DNA from: Patulibacter brassicae
GTDB lineage: Bacteria; Actinomycetota; Thermoleophilia; Solirubrobacterales; Solirubrobacteraceae
DNA: 64,000 nt
Direction of reading: 5' to 3'
Assembly (NCBI RefSeq): GCF_033949425.1
Contig: NZ_JAXAVX010000009.1
Location: 1 to 64,000, forward strand
Part shown: positions 15,944 to 32,010 of the stretch, piece by piece
Position numbering within the stretch: position 1 is the first letter of the stretch
Layout: every line of letters starts with the position of its first letter
Notes under the pieces: model-generated
Databases searched by the model: none
What the model was told of the DNA's origin: nothing
The model's input: the letters and a program-made list of their open reading frames with translations, nothing else
Translations under genes and position numbers: made by a program

Positions 15944-16630
15944 ATGAACCGGGAACAGAAGACAGCGGCGGTCGCCGAGATCGCCGAGCACATCCAGGAG
16001 TCCGAGGCGGTCCTCGTCGTCGACTACCGCGGCCTCACCGTCACCCAGGCGGGCGAGCTGCGCGGTCGTCTCCGCGACGCCGACGCCCAGCTCACCGTCG
16101 CCAAGAACACGCTGACCGGTCGCGCGATCGACGAGGTCGGCGAGACGGCCGAGCCGCTCCGGGAGTTCCTCGCCGGTCCGACCGCCCTGACCTACGTCAA
16201 GGGCGACGTGGCCGCCGCCGCCAAGGCGATCACGACGTTCGCCAAGGACAACGGCGACCTGCCCGCCTTCAAGGGCGGCGTCATGGACGGCAAGGGCCTG
16301 AACGTCGACGAGATCCAGGCGATCGCCAAGCTCCCGTCGCGCGACGTCCTGTACGGCCAGCTGGTCGGCGTCGTCGCCGCCCCGCTCACCGGTCTCGCCC
16401 GCGGCCTCGGCGGCCTGCTGGGCGGCCTGGCGATCGCGCTCGGCCAGGTCCAGGAGAAGAAGCAGTCCGGGGAGATCCCCTCGGGCGACGCTCCCGCTCC
16501 GGCCGCCGACGAGACTCCCGCGGCCGATGCCGCGACCGAGGACGCCCCTGCCGCGGAGGCCGAGGAGGCCCCTGCCGCGGAGGCCGAAGCACCTGCAGCA
16601 GCAGACGAGTCGGGTGCGTCGGAGGCGTAA
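15944..16630 (+). CDS. rplJ: 50S ribosomal protein L10 with acidic Ala/Glu tail
   Basis: Base of the ribosomal stalk that anchors L7/L12 dimers. The body (residues 1 to about 175) is a normal L10, with VVDYRGLTV at the start and the L12-binding helix around RGLGGLLGGLAIALG. The remaining 50 or so residues are a low-complexity Ala/Glu/Pro tail with repeats such as APAAEAEEAPAAEAEAPAA. Such tails occur in some actinobacteria; the role is unknown. A strong AGGAGG lies just before the ATG. Confidence 0.95.
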   Translation: MNREQKTAAVAEIAEHIQESEAVLVVDYRGLTVTQAGELRGRLRDADAQLTVAKNTLTGRAIDEVGETAEPLREFLAGPTALTYVKGDVAAAAKAITTFAKDNGDLPAFKGGVMDGKGLNVDEIQAIAKLPSRDVLYGQLVGVVAAPLTGLARGLGGLLGGLAIALGQVQEKKQSGEIPSGDAPAPAADETPAADAATEDAPAAEAEEAPAAEAEAPAAADESGASEA

Positions 16631-16680
16631 GCCGCCCGCAGCCCGCTAGACCCACCCGAATCGCACACAGGAGAAACGAC

Positions 16681-17061
16681 ATGGCTACCACGCAGGAGTG
16701 GATCGACGAGCTCAAGAGCATCTCGGTGCTCGAGCTGGCCGAGCGCATCAAGGCGCTCGAGGAGGAGTTCGGCGTGTCGGCGACCGCCGTCGCCGCGGCC
16801 GCCCCGGCCGCCGGTGGTGGTGGCGGCGAGGCCGCCGCCGCCGAGGAGCAGTCCGCGTTCGACGTCGTCCTCGAGGCCGCCGGCGACAAGAAGATCGGCG
16901 TCATCAAGGTCGTGCGCGCCGCGACCGGCCTGGGCCTGAAGGAGGCCAAGGCGCTCGTCGACGAGGCCCCGAAGCCCGTCAAGGAGGGCGTCGAGAAGGA
17001 CGAGGCCGAGAAGCTGAAGGCCGAGCTCGAGGAGGCCGGCGCCACCGTCACGCTCAAGTAG
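16681..17061 (+). CDS. rplL: 50S ribosomal protein L7/L12
   Basis: The multi-copy stalk protein that recruits translation factor GTPases. The 126 residues include the N-terminal dimerisation helices, an Ala/Gly hinge (about residues 39-58) and the C-terminal domain with KKIGVIKVVRAATGLGLKEA. ATG start with AGGAG eight bases upstream. A terminator-like hairpin follows about 60 nt after the stop. Confidence 0.97.
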   Translation: MATTQEWIDELKSISVLELAERIKALEEEFGVSATAVAAAAPAAGGGGGEAAAAEEQSAFDVVLEAAGDKKIGVIKVVRAATGLGLKEAKALVDEAPKPVKEGVEKDEAEKLKAELEEAGATVTLK

Positions 17062-17119
17062 CGGGACGCGACGCCAGTCGCCCCCATCGGTCCCGCCGCG
17101 CGGGACCGGCGAGTCGCAC

Positions 17120-17141
17120 GGGCCGCCCCTCGGGGCGGCCC
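17120..17141 (+). terminator. intrinsic terminator after rplL
   Basis: Perfect 10-bp stem GGGCCGCCCC / GGGGCGGCCC with a two-base loop, followed by GTTCTCGTTCCCGTTC, which is T-enriched for this genome. It closes the rplKAJL transcript or attenuates read-through into the next gene. Confidence 0.65.
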
Positions 17142-17308
17142 GTTCTCGTTCCCGTTCGCCGCGGACGATCGGGGGGGGCGGATCGAGCTGACCTGCGGCC
17201 CGGGGCGGGTCGCGATCGGCCCGAGCTTCGCATTCGCCGCCCGCCGGACGGTCCCTCGGGCCCTCCGGGACCGGGGAGTCCCGCAGGCCGGATCGGTGCG
17301 GACCCCGC

Positions 17309-17338
17309 TTGCGCCGCCGGCCGACCCGCGGATACGGT
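17309..17338 (+). promoter_or_regulatory. possible promoter TTGCGC-N18-TACGGT
   Basis: A -35-like TTGCGC and a -10-like TACGGT with 18-bp spacing lie 55 nt upstream of the small gene at 17394. This is one of few places in the window where both boxes can be argued. Confidence 0.4.
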
Positions 17339-17393
17339 CGGAGCGACGGTGCCCGCCATCCCTCACCCCTCACCGGGCGCCGCGAGGAGCAGC

Positions 17394-17678
17394 ATGGCGA
17401 TCCCGAAGACCACGGCCCAGCCTTCCCGGCGCAGCCTCCTGCGCCGGATCCGTGCCCTCGAGGCGCGGCTGGAGGAGATCGGCGACGAGCCCGCCGGCGT
17501 CCGGGCGACCGACGCCCGGTCCACGGGCGTCGATCCCGCCACCGAGGTGCAGGAGCTGCTGGCGTCGGGACGGCCGATGGCGGCGATGCGCCGCTACCGC
17601 GAGCTCACGGGCGCCGACGAGGCCGCCGCGCGCGCGTACATCGCGCGCCACGGCGGGCTCGACGCCTCCGCGGACTGA
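17394..17678 (+). CDS. hypothetical small protein with L7/L12 C-domain-like helices
   Basis: A 94-residue protein starting at the ATG preceded by GAGGAG. The N-terminal half is a basic, helical, probably coiled-coil segment (RRIRALEARLEEIGDE). The C-terminal half, LASGRPMAAMRRYRELTGAD and the following helix, resembles the helix-turn-helix of the L7/L12 C-terminal domain (compare KKIGVIKVVRAATGLGLKEA in rplL just upstream). That resemblance is my reading. The gene could be a remnant or repurposed duplicate of the factor-binding domain. Its own promoter appears to be present. Confidence 0.65.
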   Translation: MAIPKTTAQPSRRSLLRRIRALEARLEEIGDEPAGVRATDARSTGVDPATEVQELLASGRPMAAMRRYRELTGADEAAARAYIARHGGLDASAD

Positions 17679-18135
17679 CCCCCTGGCGTCCCGGGGGCGG
17701 GGATCGCGCACCGGTGACCCGGCGCGCTTCGCTGACCGGCGCGCGCCGCTGGCCGGGCCGCACCGGTCGACCGGCGCGACCGGCCACGGGACCGGCAGCC
17801 GCCTCGAGCGCTCGCACCCGGCGGGTCGCGCCTCCGCGTCCCCGCGACGGCGGGGCCCCGGGCCCGCGTGCCGCGGGGCGCGCGACGCCCGTCCGGGCCG
17901 CCGTGCGCCCGCCGGGCCGGTGCCCTACAATCGGCGTCGTCGACCGATAGTCGCAGCCGTCCTCTCGTACGGATCCCGCGCCACATACGCGGGTCCGCGG
18001 ACGGGGTCCGTGAGCGTCGACCGCCCTCGCCCATGGGGTTCTGATCCCGTGTGCTAGTTTTGCTGTTCGCGCTCGTGTGCCCGCCGAGCGCGATCCTCGC
18101 CCAGACACTCTCGACCCTCCGAGGAGTCGCCAGCC
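17679..18135 (+). other. 457-nt intergenic region upstream of rpoB
   Basis: No credible gene: open frames here have no recognisable protein features. Candidate -10 elements for rpoBC are TACAAT at 17926-17931 and TAGTTT at 18055-18060, but neither has a clear -35. Given the terminator after rplL and this long gap, rpoBC probably has its own promoter. The leader between the second element and the TTG start is about 75 nt. Confidence 0.4.
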
Positions 18136-21744
<3,609 letters not shown>

Positions 21745-21893
21745 GACGGCGGCACCCCGTCGGCGCCCGTCGCCGGATCCGCCCCGCCCGCTGACCGCGG
21801 GCGGGCTCCGGGCCCGGCGACGGACCGCTCCGCCGACGGACCGCGTGCCGCCCCCGAACGCCCCGCCAAGAACACGACTGGAAACGGAATCCA

Positions 21894-26150
<4,257 letters not shown>

Positions 26151-26157
26151 CGCCACC

Positions 26158-26181
26158 GGGCCGCCGCGCACGCGGCGGCCC
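26158..26181 (+). terminator. GC-rich terminator hairpin after rpoC
   Basis: An 11-bp perfect stem GGGCCGCCGCG / CGCGGCGGCCC with a two-base loop begins 8 nt after the rpoC stop. It has no U-tract, as is common for actinobacterial hairpins. Confidence 0.55.
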
Positions 26182-26608
26182 GCCCCGACGGTCCTCGACG
26201 GCCGGCATCGCTCGCGGTGCCGGCCGTTCGGCGTTCCGGGGCGCGTGGCCGCTCGGGTGCGCGCTGGCGTCGTGGCCCGGGAGATGGGCCACGTGCCGGC
26301 GGGTCCCCGAGGAGGGCCCGCCGGCACGCGTGGACGACCGTCGCATCGCCGGAGGCGCTGCGGTGGCCGTCCCGGCCCCCGTCGATCCGCGCTGGATCCT
26401 GTCGCGCAGCGTGGTTGCGGGCCTTCGACGGACGGCCAACGTCCGTCCACGGGCAGAGGACGTGTGTACAGGATCTGCACCGGTCCGGCCGAAGACCCGT
26501 GTGACCGGAACATCAACGGCTCGATTCTCGCTACCGTCTGGGACTGCACCCGGCCACCGGACGGCACGAGTCACAGCGCTCCGTACCGCCCGGCGACCTC
26601 GCATACCC
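26182..26608 (+). other. intergenic region with two further large hairpins and a possible promoter
   Basis: No gene is supported. At 26198-26227 there is a 13-bp stem (one G-U pair) built from ACGGCCGGCA and TGCCGGCCGT. At 26293-26327 there is a 14-bp stem (GTGCCGGCGGGTCC, one G-U pair) with a 7-nt loop. TACCGT at 26532-26537 is a possible -10 for the downstream gene, giving a leader of about 65 nt. Base composition is slightly more AT-rich from 26400 onward. Confidence 0.5.
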
Positions 26609-27493
26609 ATGATCCAGCTCGGCATCGCCTTCGCCCTCCTCAGCGCCCTCGCGGCCAACCTCGGCTTCCTCTACAAGCACCGGGGCGCCAACGAGGCGCC
26701 GACCGTGGACGCCCGCCACCCGATCCAGACGGGCCTCGCCCTCTGGAAGTCGAAGTGGTTCGCCGCGGGCATGCTCGTCGGCGCGCTCGGGTGGGTCTTC
26801 CACACGCTCGCGATGTGGATCGCCCCGATGTCGGTGGTCCAGGTCGTGCTCGCCGGCGGGATCGTCCTCGTGGCGGTGCTCGCCGACCGCGTCTTCGGGA
26901 TCACCGTCGGGCGTCGCCAGTGGGCCGGCCTCATCCTCACCGGCGTCGGCCTGGCGCTGCTCGTCGTCGCGATGCCCGCGGCCACGAGCGCCCACTCGGC
27001 GTTCCGCGTCACCGCGCTGGCGGCGTTCGAGGGCGGCCTCCTCGCCCTCGGCCTCCTCTGCATCCTCGGCGGCCAGCACGAGCGCGGCGCGCACCTGCGC
27101 GGGCCGCTGCTCGGCGCGGCGGCGGGCCTGCTCTTCGGCGTCTGCAACGTCGCGGTGAAGGCGACCACCGGCGTCCTGGACGCGGGCGGCTCGATCCTCA
27201 CGCCCTGGGTCCTGCTGGCGGTCTGCGCCTCCGTCCTCGCGTACTTCATCTCGGCCCGCTCGCTCCAGGAGGGCGGCGCGGTCGAGGTCATCGCGATCAC
27301 GGCGACCGCCGCCAACGTCGTCGGCATCCTCGGCGGTCTGATCGTGTTCGGCGATCCGATCGCGACGAACACCGTCGGCATCATCCTGCAGACCGTCGCC
27401 TTCGCGATGGTCGTCCTCGCCGCCGCGCTCCTGCCGGCCCCGCGCACCGCGTCGGGCCCGGGGGTCGGGGCGCCGGCCACCGGCGCCGCCTAA
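26609..27493 (+). CDS. DMT-superfamily / NIPA-like multi-span membrane protein
   Basis: A 294-residue integral membrane protein with about nine or ten hydrophobic segments and short polar loops, organised as two similar halves of four or five helices. That is the drug/metabolite transporter (EamA) or NIPA-type plan. The first helix begins at once (MIQLGIAFALLSALAANLGF), and FLYKHRGAN follows it. The substrate cannot be inferred; Mg2+ or other cations would be the NIPA expectation. I chose the ATG at 26609 because the upstream in-frame sequence is not membrane-like. The gene stands alone between rpoC and the next gene. Confidence 0.75.
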   Translation: MIQLGIAFALLSALAANLGFLYKHRGANEAPTVDARHPIQTGLALWKSKWFAAGMLVGALGWVFHTLAMWIAPMSVVQVVLAGGIVLVAVLADRVFGITVGRRQWAGLILTGVGLALLVVAMPAATSAHSAFRVTALAAFEGGLLALGLLCILGGQHERGAHLRGPLLGAAAGLLFGVCNVAVKATTGVLDAGGSILTPWVLLAVCASVLAYFISARSLQEGGAVEVIAITATAANVVGILGGLIVFGDPIATNTVGIILQTVAFAMVVLAAALLPAPRTASGPGVGAPATGAA

Positions 27494-27568
27494 GCCGCCG
27501 GTCCGCGCCGCCGCCCGCTCCGGCGGCGGCCCGCGGGGATGCCGGTGGCGACGACGCGGCGGGCGCGC

Positions 27569-27574
27569 TAGCGT
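27569..27574 (+). promoter_or_regulatory. TAGCGT -10 element for the secreted protein at 27606
   Basis: TAGCGT lies 31 nt before the ATG at 27606, so the message would carry a short leader. The -35 is unclear. Confidence 0.4.
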
Positions 27575-27605
27575 CCGCGGCTCGCCGCTCCCGTCCCCCG
27601 GTCGC

Positions 27606-29723
27606 ATGTCCCAGCCCCGCGCCGTCGTCACGACGCTCCTCCTGCCGCTCCTCGTCGCGGCGCTCCTCGCGCCCGCCGCTCGGGCCGACGAATCACCCTG
27701 GCACGCGCTGACGACCCCGATCGATCCGCGGCAGCAGACGGCCCTGGAGTGGGGCGATCGCTCGTACTGGCTGCAGCCGTGGCGCGGCTACCTCGAGACG
27801 CGGCCCTCGTCGGTGCTGCGCGATGCGCCGGGGATGACGCTCAACGTCCCCGCGGCCCAGCTGCCGGCCACCGCGAAGCTCCTCGGCGACCACGGCTTCG
27901 CCCGCGGGCGGATCGAGATCGGCTGGGACCAGATGGACTACGACGATCCGACGCGCCTGCGGGATCGGCGCGCGGTCGTCGAGCGGATCCGCGCGCTGCA
28001 CGCCAACGGGCTGCGGCCGCTGATCCTCCTGAACGCGAACTCGACCGCCCCGGGGCCGCTGCAGGCCGGGCAGCTCAGCCTCACGCAGGCCGCGCTGCCC
28101 GGGGCCCGCACGGTCCAGCTCGACGTCGCGAGCGCACGCAAGGTCGTCGTGGGGCGCACCGGCTTCAACGCGGGCTCGGTCGCCGCGCGGCTGCTCATCA
28201 CGAAGCTCGACGGGACGACCGCGACGCTCTCCCAGCCGCTGCCGACGCTCGTCGGCGCGGGCTCCCACCGCTCGACGACGCTGCGCTACCTGCCGTTCGC
28301 GCCGCCCCGCGCGGGCGGGGGGCGCAATCCGCAGTTCGAGCGGACGCTCGAGGGCTGGCTCGCCTACGCGCGGGCGGTCGCCGACGCGGCACGCGAGGCG
28401 ACCGGCGGCGACCGCTTCGACCTCGAGATCTGGAACGAGCTGAGCTTCGGATCCGAGTTCCTCGATCCGAAGCACTACTTCGACCCGGTGCCGCGGTCCC
28501 TCACGGGCACGGGCAGCGTCACGGACGAGATCCTCCGCCGGACCGTCGCCGACCTGCGGCGCCCGGCGCTGGGCCTCGGCCACGTGGGCCTCGGCGACGG
28601 GTTCGCCAACCAGTCGCCGTTCCCGGCCGGCTCGACGTCGCCGCCGGGCCTGACCGCCCTGAGCAAGCACCCCTACCGCGGCGTGGCCCGCTTCCCCGGC
28701 GACCGGCCGACGACCGACCTGCAGCAGCGCGCGCTCGACGCCGACGGCGCGCCGGCCGGGAGCCGCGCGGCGGACCGGCGCTGGGCCGACGCGTTCGTCC
28801 CGCGGTTCGTGGGCTTCTTCCCCGAGTGGTACCTGAGCGGCCTGCAGACCGAGACGCTCGTGCGCGACCTCTCGCCGATCACCACGACGATCTCGGGCGT
28901 GCGGCACGGCCGGTCGGCCGCCCCGCCCGGCGGCGCGCCCGTCGGGGTCTGGATCTCCGAGACGGGGATGGGGACCGCGGGGATGGGGCTCGACGACGTG
29001 GCGCGGCGGCCCGTCCAGGCGCGCGCGGCCCTGCGCTCGATCGTCGCCTACGCGAACAAGGGCGCCGATACCGTCGTGCTCTACGGCGCCGGCGACCACC
29101 AGCCCTGGGGGCTCGTGGACCCGGCGTTCTTCCGCAGCATCGGCGCGTCGCGACCCCACGGGGACCGCGCCGCCGGCGGGGCGACGCTCGACCTCGTCTC
29201 GCGGCTCATGAAGCGGATCCCGCGCTACCGCTCGGCCCCGCGCCAGCTCGAGCTGCGCGAGGTCGCCGACCAGCACGACCGGATCCAGTTCGCCGGGAAC
29301 GGCACGGCGCGGTACCCCGACCTCCACGACCGCGACGTCGTCGCGTTCCTGCCGTTCCAGTCCGGCCGCGACCGCTTCTCGGTGCCGGTCTACGTCATGT
29401 CGCGGGACGTGGCGCGGGTCCGGCAGCCCGACCGGCCCGCCGACGACGTCCGGCGCTACGAGGCGCCGGAGGGGATCTTCCGCCTGCGGATCGGCGGCCT
29501 GCGGGGCAGCGCGGCGTCGGTGAGCCTCTACGACCCGGTGACCGACGCCCGCGTCGGTGCCCGGATCGTCTCGCGCAGCGCGGGGGAGATCGTCGTCGAG
29601 CTCGCGCTCACCGACACGCCCCGCCTGCTCGAGATCCGCGCGCCGTCCCCGACGGTCGCCGCGCCGCACCGACCCCAGGTCTTCGGCTGGATGCGCGGGG
29701 CGCTGCGGCGACGCCACCGCTGA
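27606..29723 (+). CDS. secreted TIM-barrel glycosidase-like protein (paralogue 1)
   Basis: A 705-residue protein with a signal peptide (hydrophobic core at residues 11-22, likely cut after ARA at about 27). The barrel-like part has Glu278 in LEIWNELSF and Glu452 in GVWISETGMG. These resemble the acid/base (WNE) and nucleophile (ETG) glutamates of clan GH-A glycosidases, about 174 residues apart. An inserted segment at about residues 165-240, with ITKLDGTTATLSQPLP, splits the barrel, and a beta-rich domain fills the last 150 or so residues. I cannot assign a GH family or substrate. Its paralogue lies convergent 33 nt downstream. Confidence 0.7.
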   Translation: MSQPRAVVTTLLLPLLVAALLAPAARADESPWHALTTPIDPRQQTALEWGDRSYWLQPWRGYLETRPSSVLRDAPGMTLNVPAAQLPATAKLLGDHGFARGRIEIGWDQMDYDDPTRLRDRRAVVERIRALHANGLRPLILLNANSTAPGPLQAGQLSLTQAALPGARTVQLDVASARKVVVGRTGFNAGSVAARLLITKLDGTTATLSQPLPTLVGAGSHRSTTLRYLPFAPPRAGGGRNPQFERTLEGWLAYARAVADAAREATGGDRFDLEIWNELSFGSEFLDPKHYFDPVPRSLTGTGSVTDEILRRTVADLRRPALGLGHVGLGDGFANQSPFPAGSTSPPGLTALSKHPYRGVARFPGDRPTTDLQQRALDADGAPAGSRAADRRWADAFVPRFVGFFPEWYLSGLQTETLVRDLSPITTTISGVRHGRSAAPPGGAPVGVWISETGMGTAGMGLDDVARRPVQARAALRSIVAYANKGADTVVLYGAGDHQPWGLVDPAFFRSIGASRPHGDRAAGGATLDLVSRLMKRIPRYRSAPRQLELREVADQHDRIQFAGNGTARYPDLHDRDVVAFLPFQSGRDRFSVPVYVMSRDVARVRQPDRPADDVRRYEAPEGIFRLRIGGLRGSAASVSLYDPVTDARVGARIVSRSAGEIVVELALTDTPRLLEIRAPSPTVAAPHRPQVFGWMRGALRRRHR

Positions 29724-29756
29724 GGGCGCGCCGCGGACCGGCCGCGGACGTGTCGC

Positions 29757-31847
29757 TCAGTCGCCCGTCGGCCCGTCGTCGACCTGGAGCAGGCGCGGAG
29801 CGTCGGTCAGGGACAGCTCGACGACGACCTCGTCGTCGGAGCGCTCGACGATCGACGCCGGGGCGGACTCGTCCGTGAGCGGGTCGTACAGCGAGACCCG
29901 CGTCCGGGCGGCGTCGACGCCGCCGATGCGCAGGCGGAACGTCTCCGGCGCGAGGTCGTAGCGGCGCGCGTCGTCCTCGGGCAGGTCGGGCTGCTGGACC
30001 TTGGCGAGGCTCCGCGTCATGACGTACGTGGCGATCGAGAACCGGTGCGCGCTCTGCTGGAAGGGGAAGAACGTCACCACGTCGCGATCGTGGAGGTCCG
30101 GCGCCTGCGGGGTCCCGTTGCCCGCGAACTGGATCCGGTCGTGCTGGTCGGCGATCGATCGCAGCTCGAGGCGCCGGTCGGCCGTCGTACCGCGGCCGAC
30201 CGTCCGCAGGAGGCGCCCGAGCGCCGGCAGCATCGGGCCGACGAGCGACGGGTCGTCGGCGGCGGCCCGCCCGGTGCGGCTCGCGGAGGTGAAGAACGCG
30301 TCGGAGATGAGGCCCCAGGTGCGGTCGGCCTTCGCGGTGTAGAACGACACGAGGTCGGCACCGGCGCCGACGTAGGCGACGAGGCCCCGCAGGGTCGCCT
30401 TCGCCTGCATGCGCGTGACCGCGTCGCCGGTCAGGCCGGTCCCCGCCGGGTCCATGCCGGTCTCCGTGATCCAGACCTGCGGCAGGCGGCCGTCCTGGGT
30501 CCGGACCGTTCGCCCGTGGGGCCGGCCGCTGATCGACGTGGTGATCGGCGAGAGGTCCCGGACGAGGTGCTCGGTCTGGATCCCGGTGAGGTAGTACTCG
30601 GGCAGGAACGCGTCGTAGGTCGGGTTGAACGACGTCTGCCACTGGCCGTTGGTGGCGCGCTTGCCGAGCGGCGAGCCGTCCGCGCCGAGCGTCCGGATGT
30701 TGCGGTCGGTGGTCGGCAGCTGGCCGGGGAAGCGCAGCAGGCCCTTGTATGGGTGCTTGTCGAGCGCCGTGACCCCGGGCGGCAGGTCCGCGGGCGAGGC
30801 GAACGGCGTCTGGTTCGCGAAGCCGTTCCCGATCCCGACACCGGGCGTGCCGTTGGCGGGATCGCGGATCGCCGCCGCCGTCCGGGCGAGCAGCTGCTCG
30901 GGGACGTCGCCGGTGCCGCGCCACTCCGCCGGGAGCGGGTTGAAGTACCGCGAGGCGTCGAGGAAGCCCGAGCGGGTCGAGAGCTCGTTCCACACCTCGA
31001 CGTCGAAGCCGCTGCCGCCGAGGACGCTCGCGGCGGTGCGCGTGACGGCGCGGACGTACCGCAGCCAGCCCTCCATCGTCTCCTCGAAGAGCGGGTTCGG
31101 TGCGCCGGACGTCGTCCGCGGCGCGGCGAACGGGCGGTAGCGCAGCGTCGAGGCCCCGTAGGAGCCGGGGAGGATGACGGCCAGCGGCAGCGGCTGGGAG
31201 AGCGTCGCGGTCGTCCCGTCGAGCTTCGTGATGATGAGCCCGCCGGCGAGCGTGCCGGCGTCGAACCCGGTGCGGCCCGGGACGACCTTCGCCGCGCTGG
31301 TCGCGTCGAGGGTCACCTGGCGGGCGCCGAGCCAGGCGACCTTCGTGACGGTGAGGCGGCCGCGCCGGTTGGCGGTCGGGCCGCTCTCCGAGGCGTTGAG
31401 GAGGATCAGCGGGCGGATGCCGGCGTCCTTCAGCGCCTGGAGCCCCTCCTCCACGTGCGCGGAGGTCGCGAGCGTCGACGGGTCGTCGTAGGACATCTGG
31501 TCCCAGCCGATCTCGACCCGCACCCGTCGCACGCCCGCCGCGGCCAGCGTCTCGGCGGTGCGCGCGATCTCCGCCGGCGCGACGTTCAGGTTGATCGCGG
31601 CCGCGTCGGCCAGCGAGGAGGCCGGGCGCGTGTCCTGGTAGGCCCGCCATGGCTGCAGCCAGTGGGAGCGGTCGCCGAAGGCCAGCGCGGTCTGCTGCGT
31701 GGGCGCGACGGGGCGGTCGAGGACGTGCCACTCGCCGTCGTCGGCGGCGGAGGCGGACGCCGGCACGGCGATGGCGGCGACGGCGAGCAGGGTGAGCGCG
31801 CCGAGGGAGCGGCGCGGACGGACGGAGCGGAGCGGGGAGTGAGGCAC
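29757..31847 (-). CDS. secreted TIM-barrel glycosidase-like protein (paralogue 2, convergent)
   Basis: A 696-residue paralogue of the gene at 27606, on the opposite strand. The signal peptide ends near ASASA at about residue 34. Equivalent glutamates are Glu288 (VEVWNELST) and Glu462 (VWITETGM). It shares long identical stretches with its partner, including ITKLDGTTATLSQPLP, RDLSPITT and ADQHDRIQFAGNGT, plus the same insertion and C-terminal beta domain. Conservation of both putative catalytic positions in both copies argues that each is active. The pair looks like an old duplication kept as an inverted repeat. Substrate is unknown; a cell-wall or extracellular polysaccharide is plausible. 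Confidence 0.7.
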   Translation of the reverse strand: MPHSPLRSVRPRRSLGALTLLAVAAIAVPASASAADDGEWHVLDRPVAPTQQTALAFGDRSHWLQPWRAYQDTRPASSLADAAAINLNVAPAEIARTAETLAAAGVRRVRVEIGWDQMSYDDPSTLATSAHVEEGLQALKDAGIRPLILLNASESGPTANRRGRLTVTKVAWLGARQVTLDATSAAKVVPGRTGFDAGTLAGGLIITKLDGTTATLSQPLPLAVILPGSYGASTLRYRPFAAPRTTSGAPNPLFEETMEGWLRYVRAVTRTAASVLGGSGFDVEVWNELSTRSGFLDASRYFNPLPAEWRGTGDVPEQLLARTAAAIRDPANGTPGVGIGNGFANQTPFASPADLPPGVTALDKHPYKGLLRFPGQLPTTDRNIRTLGADGSPLGKRATNGQWQTSFNPTYDAFLPEYYLTGIQTEHLVRDLSPITTSISGRPHGRTVRTQDGRLPQVWITETGMDPAGTGLTGDAVTRMQAKATLRGLVAYVGAGADLVSFYTAKADRTWGLISDAFFTSASRTGRAAADDPSLVGPMLPALGRLLRTVGRGTTADRRLELRSIADQHDRIQFAGNGTPQAPDLHDRDVVTFFPFQQSAHRFSIATYVMTRSLAKVQQPDLPEDDARRYDLAPETFRLRIGGVDAARTRVSLYDPLTDESAPASIVERSDDEVVVELSLTDAPRLLQVDDGPTGD

Positions 31848-32010
31848 GGGGATCCGGGACGCGTAGGGGCGGATGACCTTCGTGTCCTCGGCATGGCTGC
31901 GGGCTACCCGAGCGGGGGACCCCAGCTCTCGATCGTTCGACGAGGCACCGCCTGGACGAACGATGGAGGGTCGGGCGCGCCTCGTGGCGGCCGCAAGGCC
32001 TCGTGCAACG

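Noticed and set aside
27606..31847. A composite transposon formed by the inverted paralogue pair
   Set aside because: There are no transposase, terminal inverted repeats or target duplications. The paralogues are full-length coding genes with diverged DNA.
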